The notes under the pieces were generated by a model. That model saw nothing but the letters and a program-made list of their open reading frames with translations, searched no databases and had not been told where the DNA came from. Position numbers and translations under genes: made by a program. Shown here in pieces: positions 1 to 8,179 of a stretch of 64,000 nt of DNA. Position 1 is the first letter of the stretch. Every line of letters begins with the position of its first letter. The DNA comes from Nocardioides marinisabuli (GTDB lineage Bacteria; Actinomycetota; Actinomycetes; Propionibacteriales; Nocardioidaceae). The DNA lies in assembly GCF_013466785.1 (NCBI RefSeq), contig NZ_CP059163.1, positions 2,542,001 to 2,606,000 of the forward strand, read 5' to 3'.

Positions 1-557
1 CCGGCATCGCCGGTGCCGGCCTCGACTGCCTCAACCTGATCCCGGTCGAGAACCCTGTCTCCGACAGCGGCCCCGGGCTCCCGCTCGGCGGCTGCAAGGC
101 CAAGTACACCGCCGGTGGCGAGGACCAGCTGGCCCAGCGGATCAAGGCGTCCGAGATCAAGCTCGTCAAGGCGCTGCGCCAGATCCACCGCCGCGCCCCG
201 CGGGCCCGGATCCTGGTGATGGACTACCTCGACGTGGTGCCCGACCACGGCTGCTACCCGACCCTGCCGGCCACCGACGAGGACATGGCCTACATCTCCG
301 CCAAGTTCCGCCAGCTCAACAAGATGGTGCACCGGGCCGCGCGGCGCGGCGGCGCCGAGGTCGTCAACACCTACCGCCAGAGCGCCGGGCACGACCTGTG
401 CCAGGCACCCCAGGTGCGCTGGGCCGAGACCTACGGGCCCTCGGTCAACGACCCCGCCGTCGGCGTGCCCGCCCACCCCAACGCCGCCGGCGCCCGCGCC
501 CAGGCGGCGTACCTGCTCCAGCACCTGCGCGACACCGACCCCGACGTCTACCGCTGA
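1..557 (+). CDS. SGNH/GDSL-type hydrolase, C-terminal part
   Basis: The gene enters from the left edge; the open frame runs from base 3 to the TGA at 555-557, so about 184 residues are visible. The C-terminal part contains DPAVGVPAHPNAAGARAQAA, which matches the catalytic Asp-x-x-His block (block V) that closes SGNH hydrolases. Several cysteines (LDCLN, GGCKAK, HGCYP, HDLCQ) are spaced as in secreted actinobacterial SGNH esterases with disulfides. The GDSL serine block and any signal peptide lie outside the window. Family assignment is from the C-terminal block only; the substrate (lipid, sugar ester or other) cannot be told. Confidence 0.72.
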   Translation, partial: GIAGAGLDCLNLIPVENPVSDSGPGLPLGGCKAKYTAGGEDQLAQRIKASEIKLVKALRQIHRRAPRARILVMDYLDVVPDHGCYPTLPATDEDMAYISAKFRQLNKMVHRAARRGGAEVVNTYRQSAGHDLCQAPQVRWAETYGPSVNDPAVGVPAHPNAAGARAQAAYLLQHLRDTDPDVYR

Positions 558-567
558 GCGGGCGCCT

Positions 568-629
568 TGCATGAGTCCCCGGCCGACCGGGGACTCCTGC
601 ACTTGTCAGGGGTTGCAACACCTGACAAG
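568..629 (+). repeat. Left arm of 62-bp inverted repeat (double hairpin)
   Basis: This arm is the reverse complement of 1801-1862 at 59 of 62 positions; all three differences fall in one hairpin loop. It holds two palindromes: GAGTCCCCGG paired with CCGGGGACTC around a 4-base loop, and CTTGTCAGG paired with CCTGACAAG around a self-complementary GTTGCAAC core. The two arms enclose the nuclease-like gene at 680-1657. The outer hairpin may also act as a terminator for the hydrolase upstream. Confidence 0.85.
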
Positions 630-679
630 CGAGCGACTCGCCCGACCAGTGCGGCAGCCCGGTCCCGCCGTACGACGGC

Positions 680-1657
680 TCAGGCGCTGAGCGGGGGCGG
701 CGAGAGCACCGCCCCGATACGTCGGGCGGTCGCGGGACCCCGCTCGAGGTCGGGCCAGTCCACCCGGACCGGTCGCCAGCCGGTGGCCTCGCACACCTCC
801 TGCTCGCGCTTCTTCTCGCGCAGCACCGCGTCGGTGACGCTCTCGCCGGGGCGCAGCAGCTTGGTGTACTTCACCTTGCCGTCGAACTCCATGAAGACAC
901 CCAGGTCCGGCCAGGCGAAGTCGACCCTCGCCACGAGCCGGCCCCACCGGTCGCGCACCTCGTACTGCGGCACCGGCATGGGCAGCCCGTTGGCCCAGCA
1001 CAGGTAGAGCAGCCGGCTCTCGCCCACCGACTCCAGCCGTGGGTCGCAGAGGCGCAGGACGATGTTGGCGGTCAAGGTGCCTGGCCAGTGGTCCATCGGC
1101 TCGGTGATGTCCTCTCCGAGGGCCCGGTAGCGCGTCTCGAGCGCCTCCCGGGTGGTCAGCCCGCGGTGCAGCAGGTCGTTGACCACGCACAGCGCGGCCT
1201 CGGCACGGCCGGTGGTGGTCATCTCGAGACCCAGCCGCGTCGGCGACGAGACGACCAGCCCGCCGCGGGTCGCCGTGTCCCCGGGCAGCAGCTTGCCGCG
1301 GTGCTGCTGGACGCCCGCCTCGCGACGCCCCGCCTTCCGGTCGGGCCTGGTCACGTGCACGTCGGTGAGGTCGAGCCCCCAGTCCGGTGCACCCCAGAAC
1401 GGCACCGCCGAGGCGTGCGAGACCACCAGGTCGGTCCCGCCCTGGGCCACCACCGCACGAGCCCGCAACCCGTTGCGGCCCGCCTCGTCGAGGGCGTCGT
1501 ACGACGCTCTGCTGACGTAGGCGCCCCAGCGGACCTTGGCCAGGTCGCCGCGCGCGACGGCGCGGGAGATGGCTCGGTCCGTCCAGCCGCTCGCGACGAG
1601 GTCCTTGCGGAGGTGGAGGGGAGTGAGCAACGGGTCGTGAGGAGTCAGTTCGTCCAT
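680..1657 (-). CDS. AbiEi-antitoxin-like / DUF559 nuclease-fold protein
   Basis: This 325-residue protein belongs to a family that is multicopy in actinobacteria. The N-terminus has a winged-helix-like segment (LHLRKDLVASGWTDRAISRAV) as in type IV antitoxin AbiEi domains. The C-terminal third looks like a DUF559/Vsr restriction-endonuclease fold, with VDFAWPDLGVFMEFDGKVKY giving a D...E-x-D-x-K arrangement like PD-(D/E)XK nucleases. I chose the ATG at 1655-1657 because the conserved domain starts right after it; a longer reading to 1801 would run into the inverted repeat. No partner toxin gene is next to it. It lies alone between the arms at 568-629 and 1801-1862, suggesting a self-contained cassette. 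DNA binding or cleavage is inferred from the fold only. Confidence 0.7.
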   Translation of the reverse strand: MDELTPHDPLLTPLHLRKDLVASGWTDRAISRAVARGDLAKVRWGAYVSRASYDALDEAGRNGLRARAVVAQGGTDLVVSHASAVPFWGAPDWGLDLTDVHVTRPDRKAGRREAGVQQHRGKLLPGDTATRGGLVVSSPTRLGLEMTTTGRAEAALCVVNDLLHRGLTTREALETRYRALGEDITEPMDHWPGTLTANIVLRLCDPRLESVGESRLLYLCWANGLPMPVPQYEVRDRWGRLVARVDFAWPDLGVFMEFDGKVKYTKLLRPGESVTDAVLREKKREQEVCEATGWRPVRVDWPDLERGPATARRIGAVLSPPPLSA

Positions 1658-1800
1658 GCCCCCGGTGCTGCCCCGGGCACCGGCGGGCCTACCTGGGTGG
1701 GTGCTGGCCTGTGGACGACGAGCCGTCGGGGAGGGGTTGGGGTCAGCTGGTGGCTCGACCCAGGTCTGGCCAGCGGCGTACTTGGTGGGCGAGTCCCTCA

Positions 1801-1862
1801 CTTGTCAGGTGTTGCAACCCCTGACAAGTGCAGGAGTCCCCGGCTGACCGGGGACTCATGCA
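1801..1862 (-). repeat. Right arm of 62-bp inverted repeat (double hairpin)
   Basis: This is the inverted copy of 568-629. The stems of both hairpins are conserved exactly, while the tetraloop of the outer hairpin differs. It ends eight bases before the stop codon of the amidase gene at 1870. The spacing from the other arm is about 1.2 kb. Confidence 0.85.
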
Positions 1863-1869
1863 GCCGGGC

Positions 1870-3384
1870 TCAGGCCAACGAGGCGGCGAGGGCCAGCAGG
1901 TCGCGGTCGCGTCCGGGGGCGGCGGTGAGGCTGACGCCGCAGGGCAGCCCGGCGGCGGTGCGCAGCGGCAGGGTGACGGCCGGCATCGCGGCGAGCGGGG
2001 CGAGGCAGGTCAACGAGAGCGTGGGCTCGCGCAGGGCGGCGAGGTCGCTGCCGAGCAGCGGCGCGACCGACGGCGTGGTGGGGGTGACCAGCACCCGGTC
2101 GCCGACCAGCTCGCGCAGCCGGGCGCGGGCGGCCAGCACGACCTCCTGGGCGCGCTCGGCGGTGCGCTCGTCGATGCTGGCGGCGTGGCTGAAGCGGGCG
2201 CGGGCCTCGTGGCCCAGCACGTCGAGGCGGTCACGCAGCCAGGCGCCGCGCACGGTCCAGGCCTCCCACGACTGCTGGGTGACGAAGGCGCGCCGCCACT
2301 CGGCCAGCTCGCCGAGCGACCAGCTCTCGCGCACCACCAGCCCCTGGGTGGCCACCCAGCCCTCGACGGCCTCGCGCACGTCGGGCTCGGCGAGGTCGAG
2401 CAGCTCGGGCACCAGCACCAGCTCGCCGCTGCCACGGGCGGAGGAGTCGGGCAGCAGCACGTCGCCGACGAGCGCGAGCAGGTCGGCGTCGCGGGTCATC
2501 CAGCCGACGGTGTCGAAGCTCGGCGCCAGCGCCAGCACCCCGTGGGTGCCGATCGCGCCGTGCGTGGTGCGCACGCCGTACAGGCCCTGGTAGGCCGCGG
2601 GCACCCGCGACGAGCCGCCGGTGTCGGTGCCGAGCCCGATGGTGGCGTGGCCCAGCGAGACCGCGCTGGCCGGGCCCGACGAGGAGCCGCCCGGCACCCG
2701 GTACGGCGCCCGCGGGTTGGGCGGGGCGCCGAAGTGCGGGTTGGTGCCGAAGAGCGACCAGGCCAGCTCGTCGGTGCGCGCGATGCCGCGCAGGTCGGCG
2801 CCGGCCTCGACCAGGCCCAGCACCGCCTTGGCGTCGCCGCGCTCGATCGGGGCGGCCGCCTCCCACGCCGGGTTGCCGCCGCCGACGGGGTGGCCGGCCA
2901 CGGCGTAGACGTCCTTGACCGCCACGCTCTCGCCCGACAGCGGCCCGCCGGGCGTGCCGGGCACCAGCGGGTCGCCGACCACTCGCCACACGCGGGCGTC
3001 GAGGGCCGGCGCCGGCTCGGAGGTGTGCGCGGCGGTGACCATCCAGCCGGCGTCGGTGCGCGCCCACAGCTGGGTCTGCTGCCCGCGCCCGCCCGAGGCG
3101 TGCTCGGTCACGGCCACCACCAGCGCGTGGTCGGGGTCGGTGACCTGCACGTGGGTCTGCACCAGCCGCCGCGGCCCGGGCGCGACGGCGTACGCGGTGA
3201 TCGCGCTGCTGCCCACGAGCAGCCCGCGCGGGTCCCCGGCCAGGGTGCTGGTGCCCGGGGCGACGAAGCGGGCCAGCGCCGCGGTGTCACCCTCGGCGAC
3301 GGCGCGCTCGTGGGCGCGGAAGGCCTCCACCAGCCCGTCGGGGACGGGCAGTGCTGGTCCGGGGGTCGTGCCTGGCTGCTCCAC
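1870..3384 (-). CDS. AtzH-like domain + amidase signature hydrolase
   Basis: This 504-residue protein has two parts. Residues 10-125 resemble the NTF2-like AtzH/DUF3225 domain; the rest is an amidase-signature enzyme hydrolysing C-N amide bonds. The Ser-cisSer-Lys triad is visible as the Lys in [11 protein letters not shown] (about residue 157), the Gly/Ser-rich [11 protein letters not shown], and GTDTGGSSR, which holds the nucleophile. The start GTG at 3382-3384 is six bases downstream of CAGACT, which fits a leaderless promoter. A longer reading to 3459 would overlap the divergent ynfA-like gene. Related fusions occur near urea and s-triazine degradation genes, but no such neighbours are here, so the substrate is unknown. 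Confidence 0.82.
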   Translation of the reverse strand: MEQPGTTPGPALPVPDGLVEAFRAHERAVAEGDTAALARFVAPGTSTLAGDPRGLLVGSSAITAYAVAPGPRRLVQTHVQVTDPDHALVVAVTEHASGGRGQQTQLWARTDAGWMVTAAHTSEPAPALDARVWRVVGDPLVPGTPGGPLSGESVAVKDVYAVAGHPVGGGNPAWEAAAPIERGDAKAVLGLVEAGADLRGIARTDELAWSLFGTNPHFGAPPNPRAPYRVPGGSSSGPASAVSLGHATIGLGTDTGGSSRVPAAYQGLYGVRTTHGAIGTHGVLALAPSFDTVGWMTRDADLLALVGDVLLPDSSARGSGELVLVPELLDLAEPDVREAVEGWVATQGLVVRESWSLGELAEWRRAFVTQQSWEAWTVRGAWLRDRLDVLGHEARARFSHAASIDERTAERAQEVVLAARARLRELVGDRVLVTPTTPSVAPLLGSDLAALREPTLSLTCLAPLAAMPAVTLPLRTAAGLPCGVSLTAAPGRDRDLLALAASLA

Positions 3385-3427
3385 GCCGCCGAGTCTGCCC
3401 TGTCGAGGGGCCTGCGAGACTGCTGCC

Positions 3428-3763
3428 GTGCCCGTCGCCACCTCGTTGCTGCTCTTCACCCTGGCCGCCCTCGCCGAGATCGGCGGCGCCTGGCTGGTCT
3501 GGCAGGGGGTGCGCGAGGACCGCGGCCTGCTCTGGGTCGGCGCCGGCGTGGTCGCGCTGGGGCTCTACGGGCTGGTGGCCACGCTCCAGCCCGACGCGAA
3601 CTTCGGGCGCATCCTGGCGGCGTACGGCGGGGTCTTCGTCGCCGGCTCGCTGGCCTGGGGGATGGTCGTCGACGGGTTCCGGCCCGACCGCTTCGACCTG
3701 ACCGGCGCCGCGCTGTGCCTCGTCGGCGTCGCGGTCATCATGTACTCGCCGCGCGCCGGCTGA
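3428..3763 (+). CDS. YnfA/UPF0060 family small membrane protein
   Basis: This 111-residue protein has four hydrophobic segments typical of the YnfA family (UPF0060), a relative of small multidrug-resistance transporters. The family motifs [26 protein letters not shown] and [14 protein letters not shown] are present and the length is normal. The start GTG at 3428 lies in the short spacer to the divergent amidase. A transport role is inferred from the family; the substrate is not established. Confidence 0.88.
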   Translation: MPVATSLLLFTLAALAEIGGAWLVWQGVREDRGLLWVGAGVVALGLYGLVATLQPDANFGRILAAYGGVFVAGSLAWGMVVDGFRPDRFDLTGAALCLVGVAVIMYSPRAG

Positions 3764-3770
3764 GCGCCGC

Positions 3771-3959
3771 TCAGTCGCTGTCGTCGACCCGCTCCTGCGG
3801 GGCGTGGAGCTCGACGTCGGAGTCGGGGTCGGTGGCGTTGAGCTGCTCGTCGGGGTCCTTGTCGAGCCGCTCCGCGACGTCGGCCTGCGACAGGCCCTCC
3901 TCGTCGGGCACGCCCTCGGTGTGGAGCGGCTGGTCGTCGCGGCCGTGCAGGGTGCCCAT
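3771..3959 (-). CDS. Small acidic conserved hypothetical protein
   Basis: This 62-residue, strongly acidic protein is rich in Asp, Glu and Gln (LSQADVAERLDKDPDEQLNA). I do not recognise a named domain. The start ATG at 3957-3959 is supported by GGAGGA four bases upstream. The stop sits eight bases after that of the convergent ynfA-like gene. No signal peptide or membrane segment is visible, so it is probably cytoplasmic. Function unknown. Confidence 0.62.
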   Translation of the reverse strand: MGTLHGRDDQPLHTEGVPDEEGLSQADVAERLDKDPDEQLNATDPDSDVELHAPQERVDDSD

Positions 3960-4065
3960 GTCGTCCTCCGGGTGCTCGGGTGCTGGGGTGCTGGTCGTCC
4001 CACCGTGGCCCGTCGGGCGGCGGCTGGCTACACCCCCTCGTCGGCGGGTCGGTACCTTGCCACCC

Positions 4066-4992
4066 ATGACCACCCAGCAGGCCGAGTTCGACGTCGACAC
4101 CACCGTGACCCCCGCCGGTGAGGGCCGGTACGCCGCGCAGCTCGCGCCGGGCTGGAAGGTCGGGGGAGGGCTCAACGGCGGCTACCAGCTGGCCGTGGTC
4201 GGCACCGCGATCAGCACCCACCTGGCCGACAAGCCCGACCCGGTCGCGATCAGCGCCTACTACCTCTCCGCCGCGGAGGCCGGCCCGGCCACCGTCGACG
4301 TCGAGGTCAAGCGCGCCGGCGGGCGGATGTCGACGGTCGCGGCCGAGCTGAAGCAGGGCGAGGCCACCCGGCTCACCGTGCTGGCGACCTACTCCGACCT
4401 CGACCGCTTCGAGGGCGACGTGCGCACCACCGCGACCGAGCCCGACCTGCCGCCGCGCGAGGAGTGCGTGGGCCGGGCCGACGTGCCGTCGTACGTGCTG
4501 GAGATGGCGCCGCTGATGTCGCGCTTCGACATGCGCTTCCCGCGCGACCAGGCGGGCTGGACCACGGGCCAGCCCAGCGGCCGGGGGCGCTTCCAGGCGT
4601 GGTTCCGGCTGGAGGGTGAGCGGGAGCCCGACCCGCTGTCGCTGCTGCTGGTGCTCGACGCGCTGCCGCCGGTGACCTTCGACCTGGGCGTGATGGGCTG
4701 GGCGCCGACGCTCGAGCTCTCCGCCCACGTGCGCGCGAAGCCGGCGCCGGGGTGGCTCAAGGTGCAGCACCGCACCCGCAACCTGGCCGGCGGGATGTTC
4801 GAGGAGGACTGCGAGGTCTGGGACTCCACCGGTCGCCTCGTCGCGCAGTCGCGGCAGCTGGCGCTGCGCCGCGCCCGGCCTGAGCCCCGCCCGGCCGACC
4901 GCGGCCCAGCGGGTCAGCGCGGCGCGGGCTCCGGCCCGAAGTCCTGCTGCTCGCACCGGCGTACGCCGGCGCAGTCGGCGAGCCGCTGGTAG
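4066..4992 (+). CDS. Acyl-CoA thioesterase-like double hotdog protein
   Basis: This 308-residue protein resembles actinobacterial TesB-type thioesterases, which hydrolyse acyl-CoA using two fused hotdog folds. The LNGGYQLAVVGTAI segment, the central ISAYYLSAAEAGPATVDVEV strand and the closing SRQLALRR match the family. The start ATG is seven bases after TACCTT (4053-4058), consistent with leaderless expression. The last 26 codons run antisense through the end of the convergent sulfatase gene, an overlap of 79 bases. That Arg-rich tail is unlikely to be part of the fold and may reflect a lost stop codon. Confidence 0.8.
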   Translation: MTTQQAEFDVDTTVTPAGEGRYAAQLAPGWKVGGGLNGGYQLAVVGTAISTHLADKPDPVAISAYYLSAAEAGPATVDVEVKRAGGRMSTVAAELKQGEATRLTVLATYSDLDRFEGDVRTTATEPDLPPREECVGRADVPSYVLEMAPLMSRFDMRFPRDQAGWTTGQPSGRGRFQAWFRLEGEREPDPLSLLLVLDALPPVTFDLGVMGWAPTLELSAHVRAKPAPGWLKVQHRTRNLAGGMFEEDCEVWDSTGRLVAQSRQLALRRARPEPRPADRGPAGQRGAGSGPKSCCSHRRTPAQSASRW

Positions 4993-6512
4993 CGGCGCCG
5001 CAGCTCGGTCCGCACTCCTCGGTACGACGCCTGCCCGGCGACGTTGCGCAGCTGGCCGGGGTCCCGGCGCCGGTCGTAGAGCTCCTCGAAGCCGTCCCAC
5101 CAGCGCGTGTAGGTGTAGCGCCCGGTGCGGACCCCGCGCCAGGCCCAGCCGAAGGCGGCGAGCTGCCGGCGGTCGCCGGTGCCGGCCTGGATGAGCGAGG
5201 TGTCGTTGACCGGGGCGCCGCTGCGCCACACCGGGCGCAGGCTGATCCCGTCGGTGTGCCCGGCCGCGCGCACGTCGTCGAGCACGCCGGCGAGGTCGAG
5301 GAAGGTCGGCGCCAGGTCGACCAGCGTGGCCGTCGCCCGGCTGCGGCTGCCCGGCTCGATGCCGGGGCCACGGACCAGGAACGGCACCTGCAGCGCCTCC
5401 TCGTAGGGGAAGTTCTTGCCGAAGATCCGGTGCTCGCCTAGCAAGTAGCCGTTGTCGCTGACGAAGACGACCAGGGTGTTGTCGAGCTCGCCGGTGCTGC
5501 GCAGCGCCCGCACCATCCGGGCGTTGGCCTCGTCGATCGCCTGCAGCGACCGGGCCCGGTCGCGCACGTGGCGGGTCAGGTGGTCGAGCGGGAAGCGCTT
5601 GCGGCGGCGTACGACGCCGGGCTTGTCGGAGACGTCGTCCTCGTTGAAGGACTTCTTGGTGCGGTTGCTGACCTGGAGGTCGCGGAACATGTCGGCGTGG
5701 CGTCGGGCGGGGACCGCTGAGCGCCAGCCCTTGACGAAAGCGGTGTGCGGGCCCACGTGGGAGGCCCACAGGAAGAACGGCTCGGGCTCGGAGGCGTACT
5801 GCTTGATCAGCCGCACCGACTCCCCGCGCACGATGTCGGCGACGTACTTGCGGCCGAAGCCGCGGGGCTCGCCGTCGTTGTAGAAGGTGGTGCCGTAGTA
5901 GGAGTAGGTCTTCTTGCCGGTGGGGGAGTAGAAGTCCCAGCCGCGGGGGCGGGGCTCCTCGAAGGAGTAGCCGTTGAGGTTCTTGCCGATGAAGGCCGTG
6001 CGGTAGCCGGCGTCCTGCAGCCAGGGGCCGATGTTCTGCTTCTCGTTGCGGCGGATGAAGGCCGACCAGCCGCCGTGGGGGCCGTCGTTGTGGCGCACCC
6101 CGTTGTTGTGGGCGTACTCGCCGGTGAGGATCTCCGCGCGGGCGGGGCAGCACAGCGGGTGGGGGCTGATGGCGTCGGTGAAGTCGAGGCCCTGACGCCG
6201 CAGCAGCCGGCGGGTGCGCGGCATGAACCGCAGCTCGTCGTCGGTCTGGTCGTCGGTGGTGATCAGCACGATGTTGGGGCGCTGCGGCTCGGCGGCCGCG
6301 ACCGGATTCTCCGCGCCCCGGGAGTCCTCGCCGGGCCGGGTCGTCTGGTCCGAGGCCCGGCTCGCGGGCAGGCCGCCCACCAGGAGGGCCAGCGCCAGCG
6401 CCAGCAGCAGGAGAGGCGTCAGGGCGCGCGCCGCGGCAGGGCGCAGTCGAGGGAGCACGAGGCGAGAGGGTGCCACGCCGGCGACGAGGCGGGTTCTTCT
6501 TCCCCGGATCAC
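4914..6512 (-). CDS. Secreted sulfatase, copy A
   Basis: This 532-residue alkaline-phosphatase-superfamily sulfatase has an N-terminal hydrophobic signal segment (LTPLLLLALALALLVGGLPASRA). The core starts at PNIVLITTDDQ, whose Asp pair binds the metal. CCPAR is the C-x-P-x-R signature whose first Cys is converted to formylglycine. The block VVFVSDNGYLLGEH carries further metal and substrate ligands. The start GTG at 6510-6512 falls two bases after the stop of copy B, so the two are probably one transcript; an ATG at 6557 would overlap copy B. The core is near-identical to copy B over long stretches, showing tandem duplication. The sulfated substrate is unknown, and no formylglycine-generating enzyme gene lies in the window. 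Confidence 0.86.
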   Translation of the reverse strand: MIRGRRTRLVAGVAPSRLVLPRLRPAAARALTPLLLLALALALLVGGLPASRASDQTTRPGEDSRGAENPVAAAEPQRPNIVLITTDDQTDDELRFMPRTRRLLRRQGLDFTDAISPHPLCCPARAEILTGEYAHNNGVRHNDGPHGGWSAFIRRNEKQNIGPWLQDAGYRTAFIGKNLNGYSFEEPRPRGWDFYSPTGKKTYSYYGTTFYNDGEPRGFGRKYVADIVRGESVRLIKQYASEPEPFFLWASHVGPHTAFVKGWRSAVPARRHADMFRDLQVSNRTKKSFNEDDVSDKPGVVRRRKRFPLDHLTRHVRDRARSLQAIDEANARMVRALRSTGELDNTLVVFVSDNGYLLGEHRIFGKNFPYEEALQVPFLVRGPGIEPGSRSRATATLVDLAPTFLDLAGVLDDVRAAGHTDGISLRPVWRSGAPVNDTSLIQAGTGDRRQLAAFGWAWRGVRTGRYTYTRWWDGFEELYDRRRDPGQLRNVAGQASYRGVRTELRRRYQRLADCAGVRRCEQQDFGPEPAPR

Positions 6513-6514
6513 GC

Positions 6515-8116
6515 TCAGCGCGGTGAGGGGACGGCCCCGAAGTCCTGCTGCTCGCACTCGCGCACGCCGGTGCAGTCGGCGAGCCGCTCGTAGCGTCGGC
6601 GCAGCTCGCGGCGCACCCCCCGGTACAACGCCTGCCCGGCGACGTTGCGCAGCTCGCCGGGGTCACGGCGGCGGTCGTAGAGCTCCTCGAAGCCGTCCCA
6701 CCAGCGCGTGTAGGTGTAGCGCCCGGTGCGGACCCCGCGCCAGGCCCAGCCGAAGGCGGCCAGCGCCTCGGGGTCGCTGGTGCCGGCCTGGATGAGCGAG
6801 GTGTCGTTGACGGGGGCGACCTCGGCCCAGACGGGGCGCAGGCTGATCCCGTCGGTGTGGCCGGCCGCGCGCACGTCGTCGAGCACTCCCGCGTAGTCCA
6901 GGAACGTGGGGGCGAGGTCGACCATGCTGGCGGTGGCGCGGCTGGTCGTGCCCGGCTCGATGCCGGGGCCGCGGGCCAGCAGCGGCACCTGGAGCGCCTC
7001 GTCGTAGGGCACGTCCTTGCCGAAGTAGCGGTGCTCGCCGAGCAGGAACCCGTTGTCGCTGACGAAGACCACGAGGGTGTCGTCGAGCTCGCCGCTGCGG
7101 CGCAGCGCCCGGATGGTGCGCGCGTTGGCCTGGTCGATGGCCTGCAGCGACCGGGCCCGGTCGCGGACCTGCTTGGTGAGCTTGACCAGCGACAGCTTGC
7201 CCCGCCTGCTGATGAAGGGCGGCTTGTCGCTGACGTCGGCCTCGTTGAAGGAGGCCTTGGCGCGGGTGCTGACCTGCAGGTCGCCGAAGAGGCCGGCGTG
7301 GCGCCGTGCGGGGACCGGCGAGCGCCACCCGTCGACGTACGCCGCGTGCGGGCCGACGTGGGAGGCCCACAGGAAGAACGGCTCGGGCTCGGCGGCCCAG
7401 GCCTTGATCAGGCGGACCGACTCGTCGCGCACGATGTCGGCGACGTACTTGTCGCCGAAGCCGCGGGGCCGGCCGTCGTTGTAGAAGGTGGTGCCGTAGT
7501 AGGAGTAGGTGCGTTCGCCGGTGGGGGAGAAGAAGTCCCAGCCGCGCGGGCGCGGGGCGGCGAAGGTGTACTCGTTGAGGTTCTTGCCCACGAACGCGGT
7601 GCGGTAGCCCGCCCGGCGCAGCCAGGGGCCGAGGTTCTCCTTCTCGTTGTCCGCCACGAACGCCGACCAGCCGCCGTGGGGGCCGTCGTTGTGGCGCACA
7701 CCGTTGTTGTGGGCGTACTCGCCGGTGAGGATCTCCGCGCGGGCCGGGCAGCACAGCGGGTGGGGGTTGATGGCGTCGGTGAACTCGATGCCCGCGGCCC
7801 CCAGCAGCCGCCGGGTGCGCGGCATGAACCGCAGCTCGGCATCGCTCTGGTCGTCGGTGGTGATCAGCACGATGTTGGGTCGTGGCTGGCGCTGCTTCGG
7901 CTCGTACGTCGCCCGCTCGGGCTCGGCGGTGGTCTCGCGCTCCGCGGGGGCAGGGGGCGGCACCGCCCGCTCGCTGCGGCGGGGGCGCTGCGGCCGCTCG
8001 CCGTCGTCGGTCTGCGCCGGCCAGGTCGCCACGATCAGCGCCAGCACCACGGCCGCGACGACCACCAGCACGGCGCCACTGAGCCGCACCCGTGTCGGCA
8101 GTCGCGAGATCCTCAC
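6515..8116 (-). CDS. Membrane-anchored sulfatase, copy B
   Basis: This 533-residue paralogue of the adjacent sulfatase is first in the pair. It has one N-terminal membrane segment (SGAVLVVVAAVVLALIVATW) without a clear cleavage site, so it may stay anchored with the enzyme outside. The formylglycine signature CCPAR, PNIVLITTDDQ and VVFVSDNGFLLGEH are all present. The C-terminus keeps the same cysteine pair (ADCTGVRECEQQDF) as copy A. The start is a GTG at 8114-8116. The N-terminal third differs from copy A more than the catalytic core, so the copies may differ in location rather than reaction. Confidence 0.86.
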   Translation of the reverse strand: MRISRLPTRVRLSGAVLVVVAAVVLALIVATWPAQTDDGERPQRPRRSERAVPPPAPAERETTAEPERATYEPKQRQPRPNIVLITTDDQSDAELRFMPRTRRLLGAAGIEFTDAINPHPLCCPARAEILTGEYAHNNGVRHNDGPHGGWSAFVADNEKENLGPWLRRAGYRTAFVGKNLNEYTFAAPRPRGWDFFSPTGERTYSYYGTTFYNDGRPRGFGDKYVADIVRDESVRLIKAWAAEPEPFFLWASHVGPHAAYVDGWRSPVPARRHAGLFGDLQVSTRAKASFNEADVSDKPPFISRRGKLSLVKLTKQVRDRARSLQAIDQANARTIRALRRSGELDDTLVVFVSDNGFLLGEHRYFGKDVPYDEALQVPLLARGPGIEPGTTSRATASMVDLAPTFLDYAGVLDDVRAAGHTDGISLRPVWAEVAPVNDTSLIQAGTSDPEALAAFGWAWRGVRTGRYTYTRWWDGFEELYDRRRDPGELRNVAGQALYRGVRRELRRRYERLADCTGVRECEQQDFGAVPSPR

Positions 8117-8179
8117 GCTTCCTAGACGGTGCTGGGGAGCGGTCGGTTGCCTTCGAGGCTCAACTTTTTCGGCGCGGGG

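Noticed and set aside
568..1862. Reading the inverted repeats as simple terminators of flanking genes
   Set aside because: Two-hairpin arms conserved at 59 of 62 bases around one gene go beyond what termination needs, although a terminator function of the outer hairpin remains possible.
3565..6666. A frame of more than 1000 codons running through the sulfatase and thioesterase region
   Set aside because: It is Arg/Pro-rich out-of-frame translation of the sulfatase gene and crosses several real genes.
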